Positions 40,941-50,686 are shown, numbered from the stretch's first letter. The stretch is DNA of 64,000 nucleotides from an uncultured bacterium (GCA_905215625.1 CAJMQQ010000007.1:4260-68259); one strand, 5' to 3'. Numbers and translations: made by a program. Notes: a model not told the origin generated them from the letters alone.

Positions 40941-42389
40941 ATGAAGCGAAGGATGGCGGCAGTTCTGGCAATTGGGGCTGTGCTGGGAATGACAGGATGC
41001 GGGAATTTCCCGGAAATTATGGACGAAACGGTAGCGACAACACAGGAGACAACATCCAGTGTGGAGTCAGGACCTCCGAAAGAAGAATCGGAGACAGTAG
41101 TGCCCTTTCCTGACAGTACAGAAAGCGCAGTTCCGGAAGAACCAGAAGGGTTAAAACTGATTATTGCAACGGATATTCATTACCTTGCCTCAGAACTGAC
41201 AGACAGGGGATCCGGCTTTGTGCATTCCATGGAACATGGAGACGGAAAGGTAACAAATTATATCTGGGAAATCACAGATGCCTTTGTAGAAGAGGTTTTA
41301 AATGAACAGCCGGATGCGGTGATTTTAAGCGGAGATTTGTCTTACAATGGAGAGAAAGCCAGCCATCTGGAACTGGCAGAGAAACTGGCAAAAATCGAAG
41401 ATGCAGGGATTCCTGTTCTGGTGATTCCCGGAAACCATGACATCAATAACAACAGCGCTGCCAGAATGGAAGAAGGGCAGAGATATCCGGCGGAAAAAAC
41501 CAGTCCGGAAAATTTTGAACAGATTTATCTTGCAATGGGATATGATGATGCAGTCAGCAGAGATCCGAATTCTTTGAGTTATATGTATCAGATAAGTGAT
41601 TCCACAAGGATTCTGATGCTGGATACCTGTCAATATGAGGGGGGAGCACAGGTGGGCGGAATGATTGATACCGACACCTATGAATGGATAGACAGCCAGT
41701 TGGAAACAGCGTTTGAAGAAGGAATCAATGTGATTCCGGTTGCCCACCATAATCTGCTGGAGGAAAGCAGAATTTACTCTTCAGATTGCACCATAGAGCA
41801 CAATGAAGCATTGGTAGAAAGGCTGGAAGGCTGGGAAACCATTCCGCTGTTTTTAAGCGGTCATCTTCATGTCCAGCATTTTGCAAATTCCGATGACGTA
41901 TCGGAGCAAGGCGTCTGGGAAGTGGTAACCAGTTCCCTTGCAGTACCGCCGTGTCAGTATGGCGTTCTGTATTTTGAGGAAACAGATCGGAATTTCCAGT
42001 ATCATACCCAGGTGGTTGATATGGAAAAATGGGCGGAAATTCAGGAAATAGAAGACGAGAATCTCTTGCATTTTTCAGAATACCAGACGCCGTTTTTAGA
42101 ACGGGTTTTCTATAATCAGGCATATGGCTGGCTGAGTCGGAGAGAGGACAGCGCCCTGACGGAAAAACAAATCCAGGAGATGTCAGATTTTTATGCTGTG
42201 GCTAAGTGCTATTATTATTGGGGAAGAGCCGTTGAGATTGCAGATGAAATGAAAGCCAGTCCTCTGTTTTCCATGTGGCAGGAACACGGTTATCCAAGCC
42301 TGGAAACAGAATATCTGGAATACATACTGGAAGAAGCCACCAGAGACTACAACCTGTTAGATTCTGTACAGGAATCAGAAGGGGAATAG
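40941..42389 (+). CDS. Metallophosphoesterase lipoprotein
   Basis: A 482-residue lipoprotein (lipobox GMTGC near residue 20, then a Thr/Ser/Glu-rich linker). The calcineurin-like motifs are present: IIATDIHYLA, ILSGDLSYNGE, VIPGNHDINN, and later LSGHLHVQHFA, with a HHN in VAHHNLL. It acts outside the cell on an unknown phosphodiester, maybe a teichoic-type polymer or nucleotide. ATG 40941 is chosen: ATG 40920 overlaps the previous stop but has no ribosome site. Confidence 0.9.
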   Translation: MKRRMAAVLAIGAVLGMTGCGNFPEIMDETVATTQETTSSVESGPPKEESETVVPFPDSTESAVPEEPEGLKLIIATDIHYLASELTDRGSGFVHSMEHGDGKVTNYIWEITDAFVEEVLNEQPDAVILSGDLSYNGEKASHLELAEKLAKIEDAGIPVLVIPGNHDINNNSAARMEEGQRYPAEKTSPENFEQIYLAMGYDDAVSRDPNSLSYMYQISDSTRILMLDTCQYEGGAQVGGMIDTDTYEWIDSQLETAFEEGINVIPVAHHNLLEESRIYSSDCTIEHNEALVERLEGWETIPLFLSGHLHVQHFANSDDVSEQGVWEVVTSSLAVPPCQYGVLYFEETDRNFQYHTQVVDMEKWAEIQEIEDENLLHFSEYQTPFLERVFYNQAYGWLSRREDSALTEKQIQEMSDFYAVAKCYYYWGRAVEIADEMKASPLFSMWQEHGYPSLETEYLEYILEEATRDYNLLDSVQESEGE

Positions 42390-42441
42390 TGGACAGGGAA
42401 AAGGTAATATATTAAAGAAAGCGAATTGCCTTTGGTGGAGT

Positions 42442-43191
42442 ATGGATAGGAAAAGCTTTTGGCAGAATATCATGGGAATTGCCATGCTGATAATTGTCAC
42501 ATTAGTTGCAGGACGAATGGGCGTTCTGGAAAAAGGCGGCCTGCAGACGGCAGAGGCAGGAGGAAAAGCGCAGGGCGCAAAGCAGGTTGTGGTAATTGAC
42601 AGCGGACATGGAGGAAATGATCCAGGCAAAATCGGAGTTTCCGGCCAGAAAGAGAAGGATATTAATCTGCAGATAGCAAAAAAACTGAAATCGTATCTGG
42701 AAGCAGCAAATGTTGCAGTGGTTATGACCAGGGAAAGCGATATAGGACTTTATAAAGAATCGGACAGCCACAAAAAGTCTGCAGACATGAAAAAACGGTG
42801 CCAGATAATCGACGAGGCAGAGCCGGTACTGGCGGTCAGCATTCATCAGAACAGCTATCATCAGGAGGAAATATGCGGAGCTCAGGTATTTTATTATAAA
42901 AATTCGGAAAAAGGCCAGCGCCTGGCAGAAATTCTTCAAAAACGGTTTGATTATGTGTTAGGAGAAGCAGAAAACCGGAGAAAAGCAAAAGGCAATGATA
43001 GCTATTATCTGCTTCTTAATGTAAAAGCGCCGATTGTAATTGTCGAATGCGGCTTTTTAAGCAATACAGAAGAGGCGGCAAAACTGTCGGATGAAGAATA
43101 TCAGGATCGGATTGCCTGGACGCTTCATTTAGGGATTCTTCAATATATGAATACAATGGAAAATGAAAAAACTGGGAGTGTTGGTGCATGA
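42442..43191 (+). CDS. N-acetylmuramoyl-L-alanine amidase
   Basis: A 249-residue amidase (Amidase_3) with an N-terminal membrane anchor (IMGIAMLIIVTLVAG). Motifs: VVVIDSGHGGNDPG with the first zinc ligand, KDINLQIAKKLKSYLE with the glutamate, VSIHQNSY with the second histidine, and IVIVECGFLSN with the catalytic glutamate. It cuts the lactyl-amide bond between glycan and stem peptide. It overlaps the next gene by four bases. Confidence 0.94.
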   Translation: MDRKSFWQNIMGIAMLIIVTLVAGRMGVLEKGGLQTAEAGGKAQGAKQVVVIDSGHGGNDPGKIGVSGQKEKDINLQIAKKLKSYLEAANVAVVMTRESDIGLYKESDSHKKSADMKKRCQIIDEAEPVLAVSIHQNSYHQEEICGAQVFYYKNSEKGQRLAEILQKRFDYVLGEAENRRKAKGNDSYYLLLNVKAPIVIVECGFLSNTEEAAKLSDEEYQDRIAWTLHLGILQYMNTMENEKTGSVGA

Positions 43192-43658
43192 ACAAACAGA
43201 CAGATTATTTGGAACTGGAAAAACAGATGGATGCATTGCTTACCGGAGAGAACGATTTGATAGCAAATCTTTCAAACGGGTCAGCGTTATTAAAGGAAAG
43301 TCTGGATCAGATTAACTGGGCAGGCTTTTACCTGATAAAAGAACAGGATGGGAAACGTCAGCTGGTATTGGGACCCTTTCAGGGAAAACCGGCGTGTGTA
43401 CGTATTCCGGTTGGAAAGGGGGTCTGCGGAACTGCAGTAAAGGAAAATATGACCTTATTGGTCAAGAATGTCCATGAATTTCCAGGGCATATTGCCTGTG
43501 ACAGAGCATCTCTGTCAGAGATTGTAATACCAATCCGGAACCAGGGAGAAATCATAGGAGTTTTGGACATTGACAGTCCGGTATTGAACCGGTTTTCAGA
43601 AGAAGACAAAGAAGGATTGGAAAAAATTGCGGCTGTGATAGAAAGTCATTGTTTTTAA
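43188..43658 (+). CDS. msrC: Free methionine-(R)-sulfoxide reductase (GAF domain)
   Basis: A 156-residue GAF-fold enzyme: NWAGFYLIKE, GPFQGKPACVRIPVGKGVCGTA, FPGHIACDRASLSEIVIPI, GVLDIDS. All three catalytic cysteines of fRMsr are present, as ACVRI, GVCGTA and HIACD. It reduces free methionine sulfoxide with thioredoxin. The ATG overlaps the amidase stop (ATGA). Confidence 0.93.
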   Translation: MNKQTDYLELEKQMDALLTGENDLIANLSNGSALLKESLDQINWAGFYLIKEQDGKRQLVLGPFQGKPACVRIPVGKGVCGTAVKENMTLLVKNVHEFPGHIACDRASLSEIVIPIRNQGEIIGVLDIDSPVLNRFSEEDKEGLEKIAAVIESHCF

Positions 43659-43682
43659 TATCATAAGAAAAGAGGCTTGGCT

Positions 43683-44087
43683 ATGAAACAGTTAAAAGAA
43701 AAATTTCAGAGATTTATGGTAGGCAGATATGGGAATGATAAGCTGAACCAATTTTTGCTGGTGCTGGTTCTGGCATTGATTCTTGTAAATGTCTTTGTTC
43801 AATCCAAGGCGCTTTACTGGCTGGAACTTATCGGCCTGGTTTTTTGTTATTTCCGGATGTTTTCCAAAAACTTTAAGGCCAGAGAAGAAGAAAACCAGGT
43901 ATATATGAGACTTTACTTAAAGGCCCAGGATACGGTAATGAAATGGAAGTTCCGCATGGAACAGGCAAAAGAATACCATATTTATAAATGTCCTAACTGT
44001 GGGCAGAAAATTCGGATTCCCAGAGGAAAAGGAAAGATCAGTATTCATTGTCCGAAGTGTAATACGGACTTTATCAAGAAAAGTTAA
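43683..44087 (+). CDS. Membrane protein with C-terminal zinc ribbon
   Basis: A 134-residue protein: two close membrane segments (FLLVLVLALILVNVFV, LYWLELIGLVFCYF) near residues 24-60, a charged helix, then a zinc ribbon C-x2-C...C-x2-C (YKCPNCGQKIRIPRGKGKISIHCPKC). The family is widespread in Lachnospiraceae without a known function. AGAGG lies seven bases before ATG 43683; an in-frame TTG two codons upstream is less likely. Confidence 0.82.
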   Translation: MKQLKEKFQRFMVGRYGNDKLNQFLLVLVLALILVNVFVQSKALYWLELIGLVFCYFRMFSKNFKAREEENQVYMRLYLKAQDTVMKWKFRMEQAKEYHIYKCPNCGQKIRIPRGKGKISIHCPKCNTDFIKKS

Positions 44088-44105
44088 AAAGTATGGTAAG
44101 ATGTA

Positions 44106-45074
44106 TTAGGGTTCCCGATAATTCCATCCAGCCGCATTTTTTTCCGCCAGACATCGTATAGACTCCGCATATTCTGTAGGGGTCATACCAGTCTGCTTTT
44201 TGAATTGTCTTGAAAAATAATGAACAGAACTGTAGCCAAGCCGGTCAGCGATCTGGGAAAAATTCATCTGGTCATTTCGGATCATCTGCCTGGCCGCTTC
44301 TATTTTCATCTGGATAAAATAATCGATAGCGCCGCAGTGGTAAAACTCCCGGAACATACGGGAAAGCTGGGAACTGCCAATCAGATTATCTCTGCAGATA
44401 TCCTGAAGGGTAAGAGGTTCGTGAAGATGTTCTTCCATATAGCGTTTAATGCGGACGCAGGTTTCCTTCTTTGCGTCCAGGCTATTCAAAGAAGCAGCCG
44501 CGGTATCCGGCATGGGAATCCGGTCGGAAAGTCCGATGCTGGAAGAAGGCTCCCCTTGTCCGGCAGGCCAATACCGGCGGTACAGATGAATTAAAAGTTC
44601 TTCCAGATAATTTTTTATAAGCTGCTCTGAGCCAAATGCAGGAGCGGGACGTCGGATCAGCTCTTCCTGATAAGGGTCGTTTAGTCTGCCTTGAAATGCA
44701 TTCCGCGCTTCGATAATGATTTGGGAGAGCAAAGAAGCTTCGGCTTCCCGGACGGTTAGGGACTGACAGGCAAACTGATTCATGGCTTTGGAATGGCAGT
44801 CAAATGAAATTACCACCAGGCTGGGAGAGATCCGGCCATTGGCGATAACATTGTGGAACTCTCCAGGCCGGTGAAACAGGATATTTCCGCGTTTGAGCGT
44901 GACAGTCCGGTCTCCTGCCGCTGCCTGGATTTCTCCTTTATCAACACAGACCAGCTCCCAGAAATCGTGCTGCTCTCCGGGAAACACAAAGTCGCTCATA
45001 TATTCAAAATAATGGATAGAAACAATACTTTTAATGACAATGCTGCTTTTCAAAGCAGTATGGCGGTAGTCCAT
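44106..45074 (-). CDS. AraC-family transcriptional regulator
   Basis: A 322-residue regulator. The cupin-like N-terminal domain (FWELVCVDKGEIQAAAGD, LKRGNILFHRPGEFHNV) would sense a sugar, and the C-terminal double helix-turn-helix has LTLQDICRDNLIGSSQLSRMFRE and FSQIADRLGYSSVHYFSRQFKKQTGMTPTEY. AAGGAG is seven bases before ATG 45074; an upstream GTG is rejected. It is divergent from a sugar nucleotidyltransferase and kinase pair, which is its likely target; repeats at 45146-45176 fit an operator. Confidence 0.92.
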   Translation of the reverse strand: MDYRHTALKSSIVIKSIVSIHYFEYMSDFVFPGEQHDFWELVCVDKGEIQAAAGDRTVTLKRGNILFHRPGEFHNVIANGRISPSLVVISFDCHSKAMNQFACQSLTVREAEASLLSQIIIEARNAFQGRLNDPYQEELIRRPAPAFGSEQLIKNYLEELLIHLYRRYWPAGQGEPSSSIGLSDRIPMPDTAAASLNSLDAKKETCVRIKRYMEEHLHEPLTLQDICRDNLIGSSQLSRMFREFYHCGAIDYFIQMKIEAARQMIRNDQMNFSQIADRLGYSSVHYFSRQFKKQTGMTPTEYAESIRCLAEKNAAGWNYREP

Positions 45075-45145
45075 ATTCCGGCTCCTTTTCACAAGTGCTC
45101 CCTATTGGGGTGCAAGGCTGTTTGTATTTTATCATATTTGACCAG

Positions 45146-45176
45146 ATTGTGCAAATATCTGAACGAATTGTGCAAA
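45146..45176 (+). promoter_or_regulatory. Direct repeats, candidate AraC-type operator
   Basis: ATTGTGCAAA occurs at 45146-45155 and again at 45167-45176, offset 21 bases (two helical turns), upstream of TATACT (45198-45203). The -35 position is poor, as in promoters that need an AraC-type activator. Confidence 0.6.
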
Positions 45177-45253
45177 GAAAAGAACCTGGGATTAAGCTAT
45201 ACTGAGGGTAATTAGAAAACAAGTCACAAAAGGTCTGAAAGGAGAAGTTACTT

Positions 45254-46180
45254 ATGGGAAAGAAGCCGGTATTGGTAGTTATGGCAGCAGGTATGGGAAG
45301 CCGTTACGGCGGTTTAAAGCAGATTGATCCAATTGATCAGTATGGCAACATTATCATGGATTTTTCCATCCATGATGCAGTGGAAGCAGGATTTGAAAAA
45401 GTGGTATTTATTATTAAAAAAGCCATTGAGAAAGATTTTAAAGAAACCATCGGCAAGCGTATGGAAGAGCACATTCAGGTTGAGTATGTATATCAGGAAC
45501 TGGACAAGATTCCAGAGGGATTTGAAGTTCCGGCAGAACGCGTAAAACCATGGGGAACCGGCCATGCACTGTTATGCTGCAAAGATGTGATTGACGGACC
45601 ATTTGCGGTAATCAATGCAGACGATTATTATGGAAAGAGCGCGTTTAAGACAATTTACGATCAGCTTTCCAAACAGGAAGACGATAATAAATACCAGTAT
45701 GCAATGGTAGGCTACAAACTGTACAATACACTGACCGAAAACGGCCACGTTGCCCGTGGAGTGTGCAGCGTTGATGAAAACGGCAAGCTGACTGACATTG
45801 TAGAGAGAACCCGTATTGAAAAGAAGGGTGACGGCGCGGCGTTTACTGAGGATGATGGACAGACCTGGACTGAACTTCCAGAAGAAACTCTGGTTTCTAT
45901 GAACCTGTGGGGCTTTACAGCCAGCTATTTAGACGAATTAGACAAGAGATTCGCTAAGTTTTTAGAGAAAAACCTTCCGGTAAATCCATTAAAGTGTGAA
46001 TACTTTATTCCATTTGTAGTAGACGAGCTGTTAAAAGAAGGAAAAGCAGAGGTTACCGTATTAAAGAGCGTAGACAAGTGGTACGGAGTTACCTACAAAG
46101 AGGATAAAGAAATGGTTGTAAAGGCAATTCAGGGCCTGAAAGATGAAGGAAAATATTCAGAGAAGCTGTGGGAGGACTAA
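45254..46180 (+). CDS. Sugar-1-phosphate nucleotidyltransferase
   Basis: A 308-residue nucleotidyltransferase: VMAAGMGSRYGGLKQIDPI is the nucleotide-binding loop, and VINADDYYGKSAF the metal-binding part, followed by MVGYKLYNTLTENGHVARG. It would make a UDP- or other nucleotide-sugar from a sugar 1-phosphate. It is followed after three bases by a NahK-like kinase, so the pair could convert a free hexosamine to its activated form. The substrate is not certain. Confidence 0.88.
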   Translation: MGKKPVLVVMAAGMGSRYGGLKQIDPIDQYGNIIMDFSIHDAVEAGFEKVVFIIKKAIEKDFKETIGKRMEEHIQVEYVYQELDKIPEGFEVPAERVKPWGTGHALLCCKDVIDGPFAVINADDYYGKSAFKTIYDQLSKQEDDNKYQYAMVGYKLYNTLTENGHVARGVCSVDENGKLTDIVERTRIEKKGDGAAFTEDDGQTWTELPEETLVSMNLWGFTASYLDELDKRFAKFLEKNLPVNPLKCEYFIPFVVDELLKEGKAEVTVLKSVDKWYGVTYKEDKEMVVKAIQGLKDEGKYSEKLWED

Positions 46181-46183
46181 ATA

Positions 46184-47293
46184 ATGGCGGAGTACAATAC
46201 AGAAAAGATGCTGGAAGCTGCACAGGCATTCCAAATCGAAGGCACATTTAAAAGCAGCGCACCATATGGAAGCGGACATATTAATTCTACCTTTGCAATG
46301 GTTTGGGAGCAGGACGGCAAAGAGGTACGCTACATCCTTCAGAAAGTAAATACCGATATTTTTAAAGATCCAGTATCTTTAATGAAGAATATTGAAGGCG
46401 TTACGGAATTTCTTCGCAATGAGATTATCCGAAACGGCGGAGATCCGGAAAGAGAGACTTTAAACCTGGTTCCGGCAAAGGATGGAAAGAAGTATTACCA
46501 GGACAACGAGGGAAATTTCTGGAGAGTTTATATCTTCATCGAAAATGCCACCTGTTATAATCTGGTGGAAAAGCCAGAGGACTTCTATCAGAGCGGAAAA
46601 GCATTTGGACATTTCCAGAGACTGCTGGCACAGTATCCGGCAGAAGAGCTGTCTGAGACAATTCCAAACTTCCACAACACGCCATCCCGTTTCGAGACCT
46701 TTAAAAAGGCCATTGAAGAAGACGTTTGCGGCAGAGCAGCCAGCGTGAAAGAAGAGATTCAGTTTGTTATGGATCGTCAGAATGAGCTGGGAATGGCGAT
46801 GGATATGCAGAAAGACGGACGTCTGCCGCTGCGCGTTACCCATAACGATACAAAACTGAACAACATTATGATTGACGATGCAACTGGACAGGCAATCTGC
46901 ATTATCGACTTAGATACCATTATGCCAGGACTTTCTATTTTTGATTACGGCGATTCCATCCGTTTTGGCGCCAATACTGCTGAAGAGGACGAGCCGGATG
47001 TAAGCAAAGTTTCCCTGTCCCTTCCATTATTTGACATTTATACCAAGGGATTTTTAGAGGGATGCGAAGGCAGCCTGACAGAGGCAGAGATGGATATGCT
47101 TCCAATGGGAGCAAAGCTGATGACTCTTGAATGTGGTATGCGTTTCCTGACAGATTATCTTCAGGGAGATGTATATTTTAGAACTGCGAGGGAAAACCAT
47201 AACTTAGACCGTACTCATACCCAGTTTGCTTTAGTAGCAGATATGGAGAAAAAGTGGTCAGAAATGAAAGCAATTGTAGAAAAATACAAATAA
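46184..47293 (+). CDS. NahK-like sugar 1-kinase (APH fold)
   Basis: A 369-residue aminoglycoside-phosphotransferase-fold kinase. YGSGHINSTFAM is the P-loop-like part, YILQKVN the ATP-binding strand, VTHNDTKLNNIMID the catalytic loop and CIIDLDTIMPGLSIFDYGDSIRFG the metal site. The closest known type is N-acetylhexosamine 1-kinase of lacto-N-biose and mucin sugar use. It is in an operon with the nucleotidyltransferase and under likely AraC control. The precise sugar is inferred only by type. Confidence 0.85.
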   Translation: MAEYNTEKMLEAAQAFQIEGTFKSSAPYGSGHINSTFAMVWEQDGKEVRYILQKVNTDIFKDPVSLMKNIEGVTEFLRNEIIRNGGDPERETLNLVPAKDGKKYYQDNEGNFWRVYIFIENATCYNLVEKPEDFYQSGKAFGHFQRLLAQYPAEELSETIPNFHNTPSRFETFKKAIEEDVCGRAASVKEEIQFVMDRQNELGMAMDMQKDGRLPLRVTHNDTKLNNIMIDDATGQAICIIDLDTIMPGLSIFDYGDSIRFGANTAEEDEPDVSKVSLSLPLFDIYTKGFLEGCEGSLTEAEMDMLPMGAKLMTLECGMRFLTDYLQGDVYFRTARENHNLDRTHTQFALVADMEKKWSEMKAIVEKYK

Positions 47294-47313
47294 GAATTCA
47301 GGGCGGGATAGAC

Positions 47314-48246
47314 ATGGAATTGACTTTTAAGCCGGTAACTGCAGACGATATTGAGATTATTCTCCCGTTTTTCGGACTGCGACCGGATAAGACCTGTGAG
47401 AGTGTATTTTTAGATAGTTTTTTGTGGAGAGATTATTACCATATCCAGTATATGAAATACCAGGAAAAGGGACTTCTCTGGAAAATGGAGATGGATGGTA
47501 AAACATACACCTCTATTCCCACGTGCCGTCAGGAGGATATGAAGGAGCTTCTTGGAGTGATGAAGGAGTATTTCAACCAGGAACTGGGACAACCTCTCAG
47601 GATTTACCTGGCAGATGAGGATTCGCTGACATATTTGAATCTGGATCCGGAGCAATTTTCTATCGAAGAAGCAGAAGATCTGAAAGATTATCTTTACGAC
47701 GGCGAAGCGATGCGTACACTGGCAGGCCGGAAGCTTCATAAAAAGAAAAACCATGTCAATTCCTTTATGCGGACCTATGAAGGCCGATATGAATTCCGCC
47801 GGATTTGCTGTTCGGATCGGCAGGACGTCTGGGGATTTTTAGACCGTTGGAGAAAAGGAAAGCAGGAGCCAGAAGAAGTGATGGAAGAACTGGACGAAGA
47901 AATTGTAGGCATCCATGAGATTTTGAAAAACTGCTCCCATATTCCAGTTGAAATGGCAGGCGTGTATATTGACGGACAGCTTCAGGCCTTTTCAGTCGGA
48001 AGCTATAATGAAAGAGAAAAGATGGCAGTTATTCATATTGAAAAGGCCAATCCGGCGTTTCATGGACTGTACCAGTTTATTAACCAGCAGTTTTTAATTC
48101 ACGAATTTCCAGATGCGGTTTTGGTTAATCGGGAAGACGACGTAGGCCTGGAAGGACTGCGGAAGTCGAAAATGAGCTATAATCCCATTGGTTTTGCAAG
48201 AAAATTTATGGTGGAGCAAAAATGGAACAAAAAATCCGATATTTAA
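47314..48246 (+). CDS. DUF2156 (phosphatidylglycerol lysyltransferase-like) protein
   Basis: A 310-residue protein with the GNAT-like fold of the DUF2156/LPG synthase C-terminal family: FFGLRPDKTCESVFLDSFLWRDYY, LAGRKLHKKKNHVNSFMRTYEGRYEF and VLVNREDDVGLEGLRKSKMSYNP. It lacks the membrane part of MprF, so it is a soluble acyl- or aminoacyl-transferase of unknown target. GGGCGGG precedes ATG 47314. It overlaps the next gene by 25 bases. Confidence 0.85.
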   Translation: MELTFKPVTADDIEIILPFFGLRPDKTCESVFLDSFLWRDYYHIQYMKYQEKGLLWKMEMDGKTYTSIPTCRQEDMKELLGVMKEYFNQELGQPLRIYLADEDSLTYLNLDPEQFSIEEAEDLKDYLYDGEAMRTLAGRKLHKKKNHVNSFMRTYEGRYEFRRICCSDRQDVWGFLDRWRKGKQEPEEVMEELDEEIVGIHEILKNCSHIPVEMAGVYIDGQLQAFSVGSYNEREKMAVIHIEKANPAFHGLYQFINQQFLIHEFPDAVLVNREDDVGLEGLRKSKMSYNPIGFARKFMVEQKWNKKSDI

Positions 48247-49298
48247 AACCTGAGGAAAAAGAAAAGGCCAGGACTCTGTGGAGTCAGGCCTTTTTTGAAG
48301 ATTCAGAGGAATTTGATCAGTACTATTTTACAGAAAAAGTAAAAGATAACCAGATTTTGATAAAGGAAGATCGTGGAACCATCATTTCTATGATTCATTT
48401 AAATCCATACCAAATCCGTTTGCAGGAACATTGCCGTCAGATTGACTATATTGTAGGAGTAGCGACGGACAGGAAGCGGCGGCATCAGGGTCATATGCGG
48501 GATCTGCTTTGCCGGATGCTCCAGGATGGATGGACAAAGAAAGAGCCGTTTACCTTTTTAATGCCAGCAAACCGGGCAATCTATGAACCCTTCGATTTCC
48601 GGTTTATTTTTGACAAACCCCAGAAACAGAGAAAGACTGCAGGGGTTTCGTACGGGAACGCGATCTGGAAGACGGCTTTGGAACTGGCAGAACAGGACGA
48701 CGAACTGGAAACAATCGCAGATTTTATGGAAAAATGGCTTTCTAAGCGTTTCCAGGTTTATACGGTCCGGGATCAGGCATATGTAAAAAATCTGATGACA
48801 GAGCTTGCCAGCGAGGACGGCCAGATCGGACTTTATTACGAGGATCGTCAGTTAAAGGGAATAGAGGCAGTCTGGGGACTTGAAGAAAAGGAACAGAGAC
48901 TGCTGTATTTTCCAGAGAAATGGACGGAAACAGTTGCACCTCCAAAACCGGCGATTATGGGGCGGATTGTCAATGTCCAGGAATTTCTTCAGTTGTTTTC
49001 ATTAAAACCCGGCAGAGATCAGGAGATAGAAGCGGTTCTGGAAATAACCGATCCTCTGATTTCCCAAAATAATGGCCTATGGAGCTGGAATCTGACACAA
49101 AATGGGTCAAAATGCCGGAAAGTTCAGAAAAATTCTGTAAAATCAAAACAAAAAACAGTCTGTTCAGTGGAACAATTAATCCGGTGGATGATGGGATACG
49201 AAGAGCCGGAAAAAATTTTTACAGGAGAAAACCATCTGCCGGACTGGCACAGGCAGATCCGCATTTTTCAAGGGATTTTTCTGGATGAAGAGGTCTGA
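48222..49298 (+). CDS. GNAT acetyltransferase, Eis-like
   Basis: A 358-residue GNAT protein. IDYIVGVATDRKRRHQGHMRDLLCRML is the acetyl-CoA loop (VAT-x2-KxRxxGxM), and FLMPANRAIYEPFDFRFI the substrate part. A second GNAT-like and a sterol-carrier-like C-terminal part follow, as in Eis-type enzymes, though shorter. The substrate is unknown. It overlaps the previous gene by 25 bases, suggesting coupling. Confidence 0.85.
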   Translation: MEQKIRYLKPEEKEKARTLWSQAFFEDSEEFDQYYFTEKVKDNQILIKEDRGTIISMIHLNPYQIRLQEHCRQIDYIVGVATDRKRRHQGHMRDLLCRMLQDGWTKKEPFTFLMPANRAIYEPFDFRFIFDKPQKQRKTAGVSYGNAIWKTALELAEQDDELETIADFMEKWLSKRFQVYTVRDQAYVKNLMTELASEDGQIGLYYEDRQLKGIEAVWGLEEKEQRLLYFPEKWTETVAPPKPAIMGRIVNVQEFLQLFSLKPGRDQEIEAVLEITDPLISQNNGLWSWNLTQNGSKCRKVQKNSVKSKQKTVCSVEQLIRWMMGYEEPEKIFTGENHLPDWHRQIRIFQGIFLDEEV

Positions 49299-49460
49299 AA
49301 AACGAAAAAAAAGAAAAATCCTAATACAGTTTTTACATTTCAACCGCTTGCTTTCTTGTGCATATTATGGCATAATAATATAGGCTTCTGCCTGGAAATG
49401 GCAGATCGTACCAATGAAACCGTTTTAAATAATCAAAGATAGAAAAGATGGGAGAATGTT

Positions 49461-50660
49461 ATGGACCGTATGGTTGGTACCGTATCACGCGGTGTGAGAG
49501 CCCCGATAATTCGTCAGGGCGATGATTTGGCAAAGATTGTAGTAGATTCTGTTCTGGCGGCCGCTGAGGGCGAGCATTTCGAGATCCGAGATAAGGATGT
49601 CATTGCCGTTACAGAGGCAGTCGTTGCAAGAGCACAGGGAAACTATGCTACCACAGCTCAGATTGCAGAGGATGTGAAGAGCAAGTTTGGCGATGATACC
49701 GTTGGCATTTTGTTCCCGATTTTAAGCCGGAACCGTTTCGCAATCTGCTTAAAGGGTATTGCAATGGGTTGTAAGAAGATTGTTCTGATGCTCAGCTATC
49801 CTTCTGATGAAGTAGGAAATCATCTGATTGATTTAGATCTGCTGGATGAGAAGGGAGTAAATCCCTGGAGCGATGTTCTGACAGAAGAAAAGTACAGAGA
49901 ACTGTTCGGCTATCAGAAACACTATTTTACCGGCGTAGACTATGTAGAATACTACAAGCAGCTGATTCAGGATGCAGGCGCAGAAGTAGAGATTGTATTT
50001 GCAAATAATCCAAAAGCAATCTTAAACTACACCGATACCGTTTTAACCTGTGACATCCACACACGTCAGCGTACAAAGAGAATTTTAAAGGCAAACGGCG
50101 CGAAAAAGGTATATGGCTTAGACGATATTATGACCGCCAGCATTAACGGCAGCGGCTACAATGACCGTTACGGCTTATTAGGATCCAATAAGGCAACTGA
50201 GGACAGCGTAAAACTGTTCCCGATTCACTGCCAGGAAATGGTAGACAAGATCCATACCATGATCGTAGAGAAAACCGGCAAGCAGGTTGAAGTTATGATC
50301 TATGGAGACGGTGCGTTCAAGGATCCAGTAGGAAAGATCTGGGAGTTAGCAGATCCGGTTGTATCTCCGGCTTATACTGCAGGTCTGGAGGGAACTCCAA
50401 ACGAAGTGAAGTTAAAATATCTGGCAGATAATGATTTTGCATCCTTATCTGGCGACGAGTTAAAGGAAGCAATCAAGGGTTATATTAAGGATAAGGATGA
50501 CAAGGCATCCAGCTTAAAGGGAACCATGGTGACCCAGGGAACCACCCCAAGACAGCTTACCGACTTAATCGGTTCCTTAGCAGATTTAACTTCCGGCAGC
50601 GGCGATAAGGGAACTCCGATTATTTACGTTCAGGGATATTTCGACAACTATACCAAATAA
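49461..50660 (+). CDS. CofE-like (F420:glutamate ligase-family) protein
   Basis: A 399-residue protein whose N-terminal half matches the F420-0:gamma-glutamyl ligase domain: DKDVIAVTEAVVARAQGNY, GILFPILSRNRFAICLKGIAMG, IYGDGAFKDPVGKIWELADPVVSP. Lachnospiraceae are not known to make coenzyme F420, so the real substrate of this widespread clostridial version is unknown. It is a single-gene unit with a long-stem terminator after it. Confidence 0.85.
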   Translation: MDRMVGTVSRGVRAPIIRQGDDLAKIVVDSVLAAAEGEHFEIRDKDVIAVTEAVVARAQGNYATTAQIAEDVKSKFGDDTVGILFPILSRNRFAICLKGIAMGCKKIVLMLSYPSDEVGNHLIDLDLLDEKGVNPWSDVLTEEKYRELFGYQKHYFTGVDYVEYYKQLIQDAGAEVEIVFANNPKAILNYTDTVLTCDIHTRQRTKRILKANGAKKVYGLDDIMTASINGSGYNDRYGLLGSNKATEDSVKLFPIHCQEMVDKIHTMIVEKTGKQVEVMIYGDGAFKDPVGKIWELADPVVSPAYTAGLEGTPNEVKLKYLADNDFASLSGDELKEAIKGYIKDKDDKASSLKGTMVTQGTTPRQLTDLIGSLADLTSGSGDKGTPIIYVQGYFDNYTK

Positions 50661-50686
50661 AATTAGAATTCTGATTATGGAAACAG

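Noticed and set aside
49461..50660. Evidence for coenzyme F420 biosynthesis
   Set aside because: Only the CofE-like domain is present, with no cofC, cofD or cofGH near it. The family is widespread in Clostridia that are not known to make F420.
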